A stretch of DNA of 64,000 nucleotides. It comes from Acidobacteriota bacterium. Its GTDB lineage: Bacteria > Acidobacteriota > Terriglobia > Terriglobales > Acidobacteriaceae. Position 1 is the first letter of the stretch. Every line of letters starts with the position of its first letter. Under the pieces are notes generated by a model, which was given only the letters and a program-made list of their open reading frames with translations, did not search any database and had not been told where the DNA came from. The DNA is taken from positions 1-64,000 of the forward strand of contig JAJZEA010000009.1 in NCBI GenBank assembly GCA_021851335.1, given 5' to 3'. A program made the translations under genes and the position numbers. Positions 53,471-62,443 of the stretch are shown here, in pieces.

Positions 53471-56400
53471 ATGCTGCGTTTCTTCGTCTTTGAGGTTCGC
53501 TACTGGCTGCGCTCGACGATGCTCTGGGTTTTCACGGCGATTGTCGCGCTGCTCATTCTGCTTGCGCTCAGCACCGATCAGGTCACCGTGGGCGGTGCCA
53601 TCGGCAACACAATGCGCAATGCGCCCTTTGTGGTGCAGCAGTTCTACTCCATCATGTGGTTCATCACGCTGCTGATGACCGTGGCTTTCGTCAACTCGGC
53701 GGCCTCGCGCGAGTTCGCTGCAAACATGCACCAGATCCTCTTTACCAAGCCGATTCGCAAGATGGACTTTCTGCTCGGCCGCTTCTTCGGCTCGGTTGTT
53801 GTCTCAACGATTCCGATGCTGGGCATCAGCGTAGGTGTGTTGCTGGCCCCGTTGATGCCCTGGGTCGATCACGATCGTTTTGGCCCTGTCGTCTGGGCCG
53901 CCCACGGCGCGGGCATCGCGCTTTTCGCGCTGCCGAACACGCTGTTCATCGCGGCCATCCTCTTCACCATCGCCGTGCTCACCCGCTCGACCATCCTTTC
54001 CTTCATCGGCGGCATCCTGCTCATCGTCGCCGACGCCGTCGCCGGCGCGTTCACCTCCGACATGCAAAACGAAAAGCTCGCTGCCATGCTCGATCCATTT
54101 GGCAACGATGCGTTCAGTTACGCGACCAAATATTGGACCGTTGCCCAGCGCAATACGCACGTGCTCACATTCAATGGTCTACTGCTCTGGAACCGTCTGC
54201 TCTGGATGGCCATTGGCCTTGCCGTCTTTGCCTTTGCCTGCTGGCGCTTCCGCTTTGAAGAGCGCGTGACGCGCGTTTCCAAAAAGAAGTCCGCCGTGGT
54301 CGAGCCGCTCCCTGCGCCGATCACCCGCCCCGTCTTTGATCTTCGCTTTGGCGCATCGGCGCGTCTCCACCAGCTTCTGGCCACCACGCGCATCGAGATG
54401 CGCCGCTTAATGAAGACCGTCACCTTCATCGTGCTCACGCTGGCTGCGCTGCTCAACTGCGTCACGGCTCTCATCTTCAATGCCCGCTCCGGCTATGGAT
54501 TGACCTCCCGTCCTGTCACCTACTCCATGATCGATATCATCAGCGGCACGCTCTACCTCTTCCTCATCGCCATGATCACCTTCTTCGCAGGCGTGCTGGT
54601 CTGGGAAGAGCGCGACGCGCGCGTCGATGAAGTTCAGGATGCGCTGCCCGTGCCGGAGTGGCCCGGATATCTGGCCAAACTCTTCGCCCTGCTGGTCGCC
54701 ATTCTGTCGATCCAGTTTCTCGTCGGCTGCGTCGCGCTCGTCGTTCAGGCCGCCCATCATTACACGCGCTTCCAGATCGGTCTTTACGCCGATTCGCTGC
54801 TCTTCCACGTCATGGTCAGCTTTGCCTTCTTCTCCGTTCTGGCCTTTTTCGTTCACGTGCTCTCGCCCAACAAATACGTCGGCTACTTCGCCTTTATCGG
54901 CGTCGTCATCGCCAATGCCTTCATGTGGCGACCGCTACACCTGGCCTCGAACATGCTGCGCTTTGGCGCGCTGCCCACGATGACCTACTCGGACTTCTTC
55001 GGCTTCCAGCCGTGGATTGTCTCGTGGCGCTGGTTTGCCTTGTACTGGGGATTTTTCTGTCTGTTGCTCGCGGTCGCCAGCGTCCTGCTGTCGCAGCGCG
55101 GACGCGACACGCGCTTGCGCGCTCGCCTGTTCAACGCACGACAGCGCTTTCGCGGCGTTGTTCGCGCCGCCGCGTATATCGGCTTTACCGGTTTCCTGCT
55201 CACCGGCTCATGGGTCTTTTACAACACGGAGATTCTGAATCACTTCGACAGCGAAAATCAGGCCCAGCGCCGTCAGGCCGACTACGAAAAGCACTGGAAG
55301 AAGTATCAGAATCTTCCCCAGCCGCGCATCACTGACGTTCACTATGACGTAGCCATCTATCCGCATCAGCGCGGACTTGTGCTCCACGCCACCCAGCAGA
55401 TTCAGAACGAAACCTCCGCGCCCATCTCCCAGGTCTGGTTCACCACGGACCGCAACTTCACCTCGCACATCAATCTTCCCGGGGCTGAGCTGGCCACCAA
55501 CGACACCGAAACCGGCTTCCGCATCTACAACCTGACCACCCCCATGCAGCCCGGTGAACAGCGCACGCTCCAGCTTGATGTCGAAAGCCATCCGCGCGGC
55601 TTTGAGAACCAGACCACGATGACCGGCGTTGCCCAGAATGGCACTTTTTTCAACAACACCGTGCTACCGCTGATCGGCTATCAGGACGGCAACGAACTCA
55701 CCGACCCCAACGTCCGCCATCGCTTTGGACTAAAAGAAAAAGACCTCATGCCAACGCTTGAGGCAAACTGCACCGCAGACTGCCGCAATACCTACATCTC
55801 CAACAACTCCGACTGGGTCAACGTCGATACTGTCATCAGCACGAGTCGCGACCAGACTGCGATTGCGCCTGGCTCGCTCATCCGCTCCTGGGTTCAGGAC
55901 AATCGCAACTACTACGAGTACCGGCTCGACCATGTTGCGCTGAACTTTTACTCGTTCCTCAGCGCTGACTACACCGTGGCCCGCCGCACCTGGACTCCAC
56001 CTAACGGCCAGCCAATCTCCATCGAGGTCTACTACCTGCGCCAGCAGCCGTGGAACGTGCCGCGCATGCTCGATTCGGTCCAGAAGTCCTTCGCCTACTA
56101 CACCTCCAACTTCGACCCGTATTACCAGCGCGAGGCGCGCATCGTCGAATTTCCCCGCGTCGCCAGCTTCGCCCAGGCATTCCCCGGCACCATGCCGTAC
56201 TCCGAATCCATCGGCTTCATCGCCGACATCGAAAAGCCCGACGACATCGACATGGTCTTTTACGTTGTGGCGCATGAGATGGCGCACCAGTGGTGGGCGC
56301 ACCAGCTCATCGGCGCAAACATGGAGGGCGCGACCTCGATGTCCGAGACGCTTGCCCAGTACTCTGCGCTCATGGTCATGGAGAAGCAGTACGGCCAGAA

Positions 56401-57082
56401 CGCCATGCGCAAATTCCTCCAGTACGAGATGGACGCCTATCTCCGCGCGCGCGGCACCGAACGGCTCAAGGAGCGACCGCTCATGCGCGTCGAAGCCAGC
56501 CAGGGATACATCCACTACCGCAAAGGCTCGGTCGTCATGTACTACCTGCGCGACATGATCGGCGAGGATCATGTGAACGCCGCGCTGCGCCAGATTCTCG
56601 GCGAATTCGGCTATCACGGTGCGCCGTACCCCACATCATGGGCGCTGGTCAACGCGCTCTCCGCGCAGACTCCGGCACAATACCAGTACCTGATGCAGGA
56701 TCTTTTCAAGGACATCACCATCTTTTCCAATCGAGCGCTCAGCGCCTCCGCAGTCAAGCGCGCCGACGGGAAATACGATGTCACCGTCGTCGTTCAAATG
56801 CACAAATTCAAGGCAGACGCCAAGGGCAATGAAGTCGAGGTTCCGATGGATGACTGGATCGAAGTCGGCGCTCTCGGCGCGCCACCCAAGGGCTTCCATT
56901 ACGGCACGGTGCTCGCTCGCCAGCAGGAGCACGTCGTCAGCGGCGCCAGTGGAGCAACCCGGACCTACACCTTCGTCACGAATACACTGCCAGACAAGGC
57001 CGGTGTCGATCCGCTGCTGCTGCTCATCGACCGCATCCCCGATGACAATCTGAAGAAGGTTGATCTTGCCACCGCGAAGTAA
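53471..57082 (+). CDS. ABC-2 permease fused to M1 aminopeptidase
   Basis: About 1203 residues. The N-terminal half has about a dozen hydrophobic spans with the ABC-2 layout (LRFFVFEVRYWLRSTMLWVF, then FVNSAASREFAANMHQILF near residue 75). The C-terminal half (about 620-1200) is an M1 gluzincin peptidase: GTMPYSESIGF, zinc motif HEMAHQWW at His935-Glu936-His939, with the third ligand Glu in SETLAQ. It would be a membrane-tied aminopeptidase coupled to an export permease, and the ATPase gene is directly upstream. The last ~20 bases overlap the next gene. Confidence 0.92.
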   Translation: MLRFFVFEVRYWLRSTMLWVFTAIVALLILLALSTDQVTVGGAIGNTMRNAPFVVQQFYSIMWFITLLMTVAFVNSAASREFAANMHQILFTKPIRKMDFLLGRFFGSVVVSTIPMLGISVGVLLAPLMPWVDHDRFGPVVWAAHGAGIALFALPNTLFIAAILFTIAVLTRSTILSFIGGILLIVADAVAGAFTSDMQNEKLAAMLDPFGNDAFSYATKYWTVAQRNTHVLTFNGLLLWNRLLWMAIGLAVFAFACWRFRFEERVTRVSKKKSAVVEPLPAPITRPVFDLRFGASARLHQLLATTRIEMRRLMKTVTFIVLTLAALLNCVTALIFNARSGYGLTSRPVTYSMIDIISGTLYLFLIAMITFFAGVLVWEERDARVDEVQDALPVPEWPGYLAKLFALLVAILSIQFLVGCVALVVQAAHHYTRFQIGLYADSLLFHVMVSFAFFSVLAFFVHVLSPNKYVGYFAFIGVVIANAFMWRPLHLASNMLRFGALPTMTYSDFFGFQPWIVSWRWFALYWGFFCLLLAVASVLLSQRGRDTRLRARLFNARQRFRGVVRAAAYIGFTGFLLTGSWVFYNTEILNHFDSENQAQRRQADYEKHWKKYQNLPQPRITDVHYDVAIYPHQRGLVLHATQQIQNETSAPISQVWFTTDRNFTSHINLPGAELATNDTETGFRIYNLTTPMQPGEQRTLQLDVESHPRGFENQTTMTGVAQNGTFFNNTVLPLIGYQDGNELTDPNVRHRFGLKEKDLMPTLEANCTADCRNTYISNNSDWVNVDTVISTSRDQTAIAPGSLIRSWVQDNRNYYEYRLDHVALNFYSFLSADYTVARRTWTPPNGQPISIEVYYLRQQPWNVPRMLDSVQKSFAYYTSNFDPYYQREARIVEFPRVASFAQAFPGTMPYSESIGFIADIEKPDDIDMVFYVVAHEMAHQWWAHQLIGANMEGATSMSETLAQYSALMVMEKQYGQNAMRKFLQYEMDAYLRARGTERLKERPLMRVEASQGYIHYRKGSVVMYYLRDMIGEDHVNAALRQILGEFGYHGAPYPTSWALVNALSAQTPAQYQYLMQDLFKDITIFSNRALSASAVKRADGKYDVTVVVQMHKFKADAKGNEVEVPMDDWIEVGALGAPPKGFHYGTVLARQQEHVVSGASGATRTYTFVTNTLPDKAGVDPLLLLIDRIPDDNLKKVDLATAK

Positions 57083-57749
57083 AGCCGCGAAGTTGTCCGA
57101 ACCCACCAAGAAGCGGGAATTCGGTGCTCAATCCTCTTTCGGATTTCCACCCATCGCCCGCGGCGATGCGCGTGTGCTCATCCTGGGCAGCCTGCCGGGC
57201 GCAGTTTCGCTGGCTCGTCAGCAATATTACGCCCAGCCGCAAAACAGCTTCTGGCCCATCCTTGGGTCGCTGCTTGGTTTTGACCCTCACCTGCCGTATG
57301 CGCAACGCGCCGAGCAGCTCCGCATCCACCGCATCGCGCTTTGGGATGTCTGCCGCTCTGGCATTCGTCCGGGCAGTCTGGATAGCGCGATTCGCCGCTC
57401 CAGCGTTACTGCGAACGGCTTTGAAGCTTTTTTTCGCGCACATCCCAGCCTGCGCGCGATCGCCTTCAACGGGCGCACAGCAGAGCATCTCTTTCGTTCG
57501 CTCGTCCTGCCCACTCTGCCCGCATCCACCGCGGAGTTGTGCTTCCTGCCCTTGCCTTCGACCAGTCCCGCTTACGCCTCACTGCGCTCGGCCGACAAGC
57601 TAGCCCATTGGCGCACGTTGCTCGACTGGCTGGAGCCATCAGCTCCCGCGCCGCGCCATCGCCCAGCATCCCGCTCACTCCGGCAGCACATCGGCAAAGA
57701 CAAATCCGTCCCGCTCGACCACCTCACCGTCGCGAACCGGAATCGGTGA
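57060..57749 (+). CDS. DNA-deoxyinosine glycosylase-like protein (UDG superfamily)
   Basis: About 229 residues from a TTG at 57060, or less from TTG 57093, so the start is uncertain. The core has the uracil-DNA-glycosylase fold: VLILGSLPGAVSLARQQYYAQPQNSFWPIL and the late LPLPSTSPAYA, with NSFWPIL typical of deoxyinosine/hypoxanthine DNA glycosylases. It repairs deaminated bases in DNA. It overlaps the end of the M1 fusion gene and its C-terminal 25 codons overlap the convergent gene by about 75 bases, a tight arrangement. Confidence 0.82.
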   Translation: MILPPRSKAAKLSEPTKKREFGAQSSFGFPPIARGDARVLILGSLPGAVSLARQQYYAQPQNSFWPILGSLLGFDPHLPYAQRAEQLRIHRIALWDVCRSGIRPGSLDSAIRRSSVTANGFEAFFRAHPSLRAIAFNGRTAEHLFRSLVLPTLPASTAELCFLPLPSTSPAYASLRSADKLAHWRTLLDWLEPSAPAPRHRPASRSLRQHIGKDKSVPLDHLTVANRNR

Positions 57750-58340
57750 GGAGAACGCAGGCGAAGCATACACAAAGCTGTGAAACTCGCCGTTCTCTCC
57801 ACATGGATCAATCCCTTCCGGCAGCGCCGCCAGCAGTTCTGCGTCGAAGTCGCGCCCGGCAAACTCGCGCTTCAATTTACGCGGGTCCACGCACGTCAGC
57901 CGCGCCTTCACACCCGCGGCGATCATCTCCTCGGCCAGCGCGCGCGTCGGCAGATCCCACAAGGGAAAGATCGGCTCCAGTCCGGTTCCGGCCAGTTGCC
58001 GCTCGCGATACTCCCTCACGTCGCGCAAATACAGATCGCCAAATGCCACCTGCTCGACGCCAGCATCAAGCGCTCGCTGGCAGGCTTCAGTCATCCGCGC
58101 CTCATACTGCTCGTTGGAGCAGGGCCACGGCAGTTCCACTTCCCACAACGGCAGCCCGGCGCGCTCGGCCTGCGCGCGCACCAGTGTCCGCCGCACCGCA
58201 TGCATCGCCACTCGATCCATCGCATGATTGAAGGTGGTCAACAGTGCGACCAGTTCCACGTCATGCCGCAGGCGCAGATGATGCAACGCCCACGCGCTGT
58301 CCTTGCCGCTACTCCAGCTCAGCAGAACTCGTTTCTTCAT
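57675..58340 (-). CDS. Diphthamide-synthase-like adenine nucleotide alpha hydrolase
   Basis: About 221 residues from ATG 58340, set by an ATGA overlap with the stop of the upstream gene. The PP-loop LSWSSGKDSAWAL marks the ATP-pyrophosphatase family; PWPCSNEQYEARM, QVAFGDLYLRDVREYRE, and GENGEFHSF are typical of the DUF71/Dph6-like group. In bacteria the function is not diphthamide synthesis, as that is absent, and it is often found with B12 genes. Coupling to a cobalamin-binding protein gene here supports a B12-related role by context. Confidence 0.85.
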   Translation of the reverse strand: MKKRVLLSWSSGKDSAWALHHLRLRHDVELVALLTTFNHAMDRVAMHAVRRTLVRAQAERAGLPLWEVELPWPCSNEQYEARMTEACQRALDAGVEQVAFGDLYLRDVREYRERQLAGTGLEPIFPLWDLPTRALAEEMIAAGVKARLTCVDPRKLKREFAGRDFDAELLAALPEGIDPCGENGEFHSFVYASPAFSSPIPVRDGEVVERDGFVFADVLPE

Positions 58341-59305
58341 GCGCTTAACCATCTCCAGTGCCAGCCTTCCGTCTGCTCGCGGGCCACCACACCGTGCAGC
58401 ATCTCGGCGAGAATCTCCGCCGTCTCCACCACCGTCATCCCCGACCGGTTGAAGTAGCGATTCCCATCGGCAAAAGCCACCCGTCCACTGCGCACCGCGC
58501 GCAGCTCGCTCCAACCCTCACGCGCTGTCAACAGAGGCAACTCGCGCTCGGCTCGCTCCAGATCATAGCCACATGGAGCAACGACAAGAACTTCGGGATC
58601 GGCCTCTCGCACGCACTCCCATGGGATAGCCTGCGAATGCACGCCCTTACTTCCAAGCAGCAATTGGCCGCGTGCGGCCTCCACCAGCTCCGGACCCCAG
58701 TTGCCCATAGCAAAAACCGGGTCTGCCCACTCCAGCACGACAACCGTGGGCGCAGCACGGCCCGCGCAGCGCTCAGTGACGTGCCGCAGACGCTCGCGCT
58801 CAGCCACCACCAGCGCCTGTCCACGTTCCGGCACGCCCAGCGCCTCGGCCACGCGCTCCATGCCGCAAAAGATTCCCTCCAAAGTTCCAGCCGTCAGGGC
58901 CATAACCTGAGCACCGGGAGTGCTGCATCCGGCCCGCGCCACATCGCCCGGCGTCACCGCGCACACCTCGCAATGTTCCTGCGCAAATAGAATCTCCGCT
59001 CCCAGCGCATCGATCTCCGCCGCGTCAATCCGATACAGAGGCTCGCCCGACTCGACGCGCCGCCTCACTTCGAGATCAATCTCTGCGCTGCTGCCCGAGA
59101 TGTCAAAAGCGGGCGCGCTTACCGTCGGCAGCCGTCGCACCCACTCTGGCCAATCACACTCATGCGAGCGCGCCACAAGGCATTCGCCCATGCCCAGCGC
59201 GCAAATAATCTCTGTCGCGCTGGCCAGCAGGCTCACCACCCGTGGGATGCGTTCCGTGGGCGAAGCGTATTCTGAGATCAATAGTTCCTGGGAGAACTGC
59301 TGCAT
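58337..59305 (-). CDS. BtuF-like cobalamin-binding protein
   Basis: About 322 residues from ATG 59305, chosen for AAGGA five bases upstream (ATG 59311 is the alternative). VVSLLASATEIICALGM and SHECDWP are hallmarks of the class III periplasmic binding-protein family of corrinoid uptake, with WADPVFAMGNWGPELVE further on. No signal peptide is visible, so it may be cytoplasmic, as in the acidobacterial B12-salvage set, or part of a larger set. It is coupled (ATGA) to the Dph6-like gene. Its start overlaps the start codon of the divergent small gene. Confidence 0.87.
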   Translation of the reverse strand: MQQFSQELLISEYASPTERIPRVVSLLASATEIICALGMGECLVARSHECDWPEWVRRLPTVSAPAFDISGSSAEIDLEVRRRVESGEPLYRIDAAEIDALGAEILFAQEHCEVCAVTPGDVARAGCSTPGAQVMALTAGTLEGIFCGMERVAEALGVPERGQALVVAERERLRHVTERCAGRAAPTVVVLEWADPVFAMGNWGPELVEAARGQLLLGSKGVHSQAIPWECVREADPEVLVVAPCGYDLERAERELPLLTAREGWSELRAVRSGRVAFADGNRYFNRSGMTVVETAEILAEMLHGVVAREQTEGWHWRWLSA

Positions 59306-59564
59306 GACCATCCTTGACGAAAAGCGCGATGAACTGGAGCATTACGAATTCATGATGGGCAGCGAGCGTGGACGGCTCGCCGTGGCCCTCGACCTGCTCA
59401 CCGATGCACTGATTCTCACGGGCCAACACGGCGTGTACTGCGTCTCCAACCGCAATCCGGCTGCGCCACGACTGGATCTTCAGGCAATTCTCGAGGGTGT
59501 GAACGGAGCCAAGTCGCTCATTCAGTCCGTTATGGCCTCACTCGAAGCGCAGCGGCAGGCATAA
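59304..59564 (+). CDS. Small soluble helical protein of unknown function
   Basis: About 86 residues from ATG 59304 with GGGAG upstream. Mostly helical (LDEKRDELEHYEFMMGSERG, then LLTDALILTGQHGVYCV, and ILEGVNGAKSLIQSVMASLE), charged at both ends, with one Cys and no signal peptide or membrane span. No family recognised. It is divergent from the cobalamin-binding gene, and the two start codons overlap in the four bases CATG (59303-59306), so each promoter must lie in the other gene's coding region. Confidence 0.65.
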   Translation: MTILDEKRDELEHYEFMMGSERGRLAVALDLLTDALILTGQHGVYCVSNRNPAAPRLDLQAILEGVNGAKSLIQSVMASLEAQRQA

Positions 59565-59589
59565 CTGAAGTCCTGCCGCTGCCATTCGC

Positions 59590-60171
59590 TTACTTCGCCA
59601 ACGTCACGGGCACAGAGAGATTCAAGTCCGCCCACACGATATGCAACATGGTCATCGAACCTTTCGTGTGATCAAACTCGATCTTCATCTTCTCCACCGG
59701 CGCTACATTTTTGCTCACCTTCAGGTCGACTCGTCCCAGGTCCTGATTCGCGTTGTACACCGTCCCCCACTGCCCGGTCTGCTTGTTCACAATCAGCTTC
59801 CACGCATCGGCTCCCGGCATCGTATACAGCGTATACGTCCCCGCCGGAACCAGCAGCGAGCCGATCTTCAGATTGGCTGTAGTCATCAGCGTCGTCGCCG
59901 CATTGGCTCCCGTTCGCCAAACCACCCCATAGGGAACCAGACCGCCAAAAATCTTTCGCCCGCGCATCGACGGAGCGCTGTAATCAATGGTGATCGAAGC
60001 ACCCGCCACCATTACCGAAGCCTTTGCCGGCGGACTGGCAGGCGGCTGTTTTGCCGCGCCTTGGTGAGCCTGCATTCCGTTCATTCCAGCGTTCATTTGC
60101 GCCATCACCGGTGCCGTCGCCATCGCGACACCCACCAAGCTGACAGCCATATATTTTCCAAATTTCCGCAT
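59590..60171 (-). CDS. Secreted DUF2911 protein
   Basis: About 193 residues with signal peptide (YMAVSLVGVAMATAPVMAQ). The DUF2911 core is well matched: ITIDYSAPSMRGRKIFGGLVPYGVVWRTGANAATT, then LLVPAGTYTLYTMPG and GQWGTVYNANQDLGRVDLKV. The domain is a beta-sandwich, common in Bacteroidetes and Acidobacteria, with unknown function. It converges on the small 59304 gene over 25 bases, monocistronic. Confidence 0.92.
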   Translation of the reverse strand: MRKFGKYMAVSLVGVAMATAPVMAQMNAGMNGMQAHQGAAKQPPASPPAKASVMVAGASITIDYSAPSMRGRKIFGGLVPYGVVWRTGANAATTLMTTANLKIGSLLVPAGTYTLYTMPGADAWKLIVNKQTGQWGTVYNANQDLGRVDLKVSKNVAPVEKMKIEFDHTKGSMTMLHIVWADLNLSVPVTLAK

Positions 60172-60259
60172 TCCTTCGCCTCCAGTTTTTCGGAATCACA
60201 TTGCTTTCCGAAACCATCATACCCGCCACAGGTGAATCTCATAGTATCCTGTCAACAGG

Positions 60260-60336
60260 GCACCCGTAGCTCAGTTGGATAGAGCGAACGCCTCCGAAGC
60301 GTTAGGTCGCACGTTCGAATCGTGCCGGGTGCACCA
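60260..60336 (+). tRNA. tRNA-Arg (anticodon CCG)
   Basis: A full cloverleaf can be drawn: acceptor GCACCCG with CGGGTGC, D-arm with GCTC and GAGC, anticodon stem AACGC/GCGTT with loop CTCCGAA, so anticodon CCG at 60294-60296 reading CGG, T-arm GCACG-TTCGAAT-CGTGC, and a genome-encoded ACCA end. It is 77 bases including CCA, and is a single gene between DUF2911 and the membrane protein gene. Confidence 0.96.
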
Positions 60337-60430
60337 CCATTCCACAATCCCCTCCAAGCCGGCTCAGCCGATACACTGAAGTCAGTCCTGCGGATCTAAC
60401 CCCAGGCTGTTCGCTCCGAAAAGGCTACCC

Positions 60431-61261
60431 ATGCACCTTACTGTTGAACAGATTCTTTGGGCGCTGGTTCTCGCAGCCCATCTTGTCCTGCTTGTCGTTC
60501 TGCTGGGGCGTGAGCGCACGCGCCGCTTCTCCTGGTTCACCGCCCTCACCATGCTCTCGACCGTGCGACTGCTGGCAGACCATCTGTTGCAAGGCAAACT
60601 CTCCACCTATGCTTTCTATTGGCAAAGCTATGCACTGCTGATCGCTGCTTCGATTTTTCTGCTTGGAACCCTCATCGAACTGGCGCGTCTCACCTTTGGA
60701 CGCGGTTGCCGACGGGGGAAACCCCTGAGTCCACTCGCCTGGCAGGGATGGACGTTCCTGCTGCTGGCCATCGCCTTCACAGCACTCATTCTCTGGGGTC
60801 CATGGCCTGACCTCAAGGCGATGCAAGCCAATCGACAGGCATACCCTCTGCTCATGACGGTTGTCATCGCGCTCAAATCGGAACTCTTCACCAGTATGCT
60901 GGCGATTCTCACCGGTCTCATGATGATGCTTTTCGGCGGACGATTCGGCAACGGATTCCGCAGCCATGCCGTGCAGATCGTCATCGGGCTTTCCACCGTC
61001 GCCGTCGCCCGGCTTACGGTGGAGGGCATCACCGACACGATCAAGGTCGCGCACAAGATCACAGACCGAGCCGACTACCAGCGCATCCTCCACCTTTATA
61101 CCCAGCTCGACAATGCGCGACTCGCGATCTGGCTCCTGGCGCTGCTCTGGTGGATCTACGCTCTCTGGAACGATGCGCCGGGCGCTGGCAGTGACACGGC
61201 ACTGGCCGCCATTACCCCCACCTTGCAGGACGACCCATCTGAGTCATCCACCGAAGCCTGA
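60431..61261 (+). CDS. Multi-pass membrane protein of unknown function
   Basis: About 276 residues with about seven hydrophobic segments (for example QILWALVLAAHLVLLVVLL, AFYWQSYALLIAASIFLLG, LLLAIAFTALILWG, SMLAILTGLMMMLFGG, LLALLWWIYALW). Basic and acidic loops alternate and the C-terminus is polar. No active-site motif or family recognised. The gene is monocistronic after the tRNA. Confidence 0.82.
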   Translation: MHLTVEQILWALVLAAHLVLLVVLLGRERTRRFSWFTALTMLSTVRLLADHLLQGKLSTYAFYWQSYALLIAASIFLLGTLIELARLTFGRGCRRGKPLSPLAWQGWTFLLLAIAFTALILWGPWPDLKAMQANRQAYPLLMTVVIALKSELFTSMLAILTGLMMMLFGGRFGNGFRSHAVQIVIGLSTVAVARLTVEGITDTIKVAHKITDRADYQRILHLYTQLDNARLAIWLLALLWWIYALWNDAPGAGSDTALAAITPTLQDDPSESSTEA

Positions 61262-61350
61262 ACCATTCCCGCAGATCCAGTACACTCCAGCCAATTCGCC
61301 GCCCGCAACGCGGCGGATTGGCCCAACCCTGGAAGTCCTGAAAATCATTC

Positions 61351-61392
61351 TTGACATTCTTTACTCTATATTATAGAGTTCTCTATATAGAG
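61351..61392 (+). promoter_or_regulatory. Palindrome-rich promoter of the 61418 membrane-protein/regulator pair
   Basis: TTGACA at 61351-61356 with TATAGA at 61372-61377 (15 bases apart) gives a possible promoter. Two palindromes overlap it: ACTCTATA-T-TATAGAGT (61363-61379) and CTCTATATAGAG (61381-61392), sharing the CTCTATA half-site. This is a typical layout for repression by a dimeric winged-helix regulator, such as the one encoded downstream. Confidence 0.65.
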
Positions 61393-61417
61393 CATTTGCT
61401 CCCAAGGAGAGATCCAT

Positions 61418-62026
61418 ATGTCCAACCCGCCGAATGTCAACGATCTCGACGACCGTCTTCGTCTGATCCAGGCCATGATTGCCGAGGGACGCCAGAAGAC
61501 CCGCAGTTGGGGATGGTCGTTTTTGCTCTGGGGCATCGCCTACTATGTCGCCATTGCCTGGGCTACCTTGGGTCACAGCGCGCTGGCATGGCCTGTGACC
61601 ATGGTCGCCGCTACGCTGCTCACGGTACTGTTTGCCTGGCGTTCGGCTGACACAACTCCCTCCACCACGGCGGGCCGCTCCATCGGCGCGCTATGGCTCG
61701 CCGGGGGTACTGCGCTTTTCGTCTTTGGATTTTGCGCTGCCAACAGCGGCAACGTCTCGCCACAGGCGCTCATTGCCGGAGTTGAAGTGATTCTGGGACT
61801 AGTCAATCTTGCCTCAGGACGTATTCTCTGCTGGTGGACACAGCAGGTATGCGGCTATCTCTGGACAGCGTTTGCAGCCGTCAGCTTCTTCGTGCCGCAG
61901 CAAACCGCCGGTTACCTCTTTCTGGCCGCTATCTTTCTCTGCAACATCCTCTTTGGCGCATATCTGATGCTGACCGAGATGCGTACCACCAAGACGATCT
62001 CTGCTTCCGGGTCGGCCCATGCCTGA
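61418..62026 (+). CDS. Membrane protein paired with a winged-helix regulator
   Basis: About 202 residues, AAGGAG upstream of ATG 61418. A short soluble N-terminus (NPPNVNDLDDRLRLIQAMI) is followed by about six spans (FLLWGIAYYVAIAWATLG, VTMVAATLLTVLFAW, WLAGGTALFVFGFCAANS, VEVILGLVNLASGRIL, and more). No family recognised. The next gene, an HTH regulator, overlaps its end by eight bases, so the two form an operon controlled by the palindromic promoter. Confidence 0.82.
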   Translation: MSNPPNVNDLDDRLRLIQAMIAEGRQKTRSWGWSFLLWGIAYYVAIAWATLGHSALAWPVTMVAATLLTVLFAWRSADTTPSTTAGRSIGALWLAGGTALFVFGFCAANSGNVSPQALIAGVEVILGLVNLASGRILCWWTQQVCGYLWTAFAAVSFFVPQQTAGYLFLAAIFLCNILFGAYLMLTEMRTTKTISASGSAHA

Positions 62027-62366
62027 AGATGTGCAGACAGTAGCCAGCGAAGCGGCGTTGCCCGAGCTGAATCCGCTGCTGCACAGCAAACTTCGTCTTG
62101 CGCTGATCAGTCTTCTGGTTGGCGTGGAACAGGCCGAGTTCACCTGGCTGCGCGCCAAAACCGGAGCCACGGACGGCAATCTGGGCGCGCAGTTGCTCAA
62201 ACTGGAAGAAGCCGGCTACCTGCGTGTGGAAAAGCGTTTCGTCGCCCGTAAACCGCAGTCGCTCTATCGGCTGACCGATCTGGGTCGTACGGCGCTGGCC
62301 GAGTACGTTCGGGCGCTGCGGCAGTTGCTGGGCAACGCGCTTTCAACCACAAGCGAGTCTGCCTGA
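62019..62366 (+). CDS. Winged-helix transcriptional regulator
   Basis: About 115 residues. The winged helix is clear: LHSKLRLALISLLVG, then FTWLRAKTGATDGNLGAQLLKLEEAGYLRVEKRFVARKPQSLYRLTDLGRTALAEYV, the standard turn, recognition helix and beta-wing of the small MarR/PadR/ArsR-like (HTH_27) regulators. It overlaps the membrane-protein gene by eight bases. The palindromes in the shared promoter are its likely operator, giving autoregulation; the ligand is unknown. Confidence 0.9.
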   Translation: MPEDVQTVASEAALPELNPLLHSKLRLALISLLVGVEQAEFTWLRAKTGATDGNLGAQLLKLEEAGYLRVEKRFVARKPQSLYRLTDLGRTALAEYVRALRQLLGNALSTTSESA

Positions 62367-62443
62367 AGTAAGTTCAGGCAGAACTGCGTCGCACTTTGCG
62401 TGGTGCGCAGTGGTAGATTTGTGCTCAAGGATAAATTTCTCAA

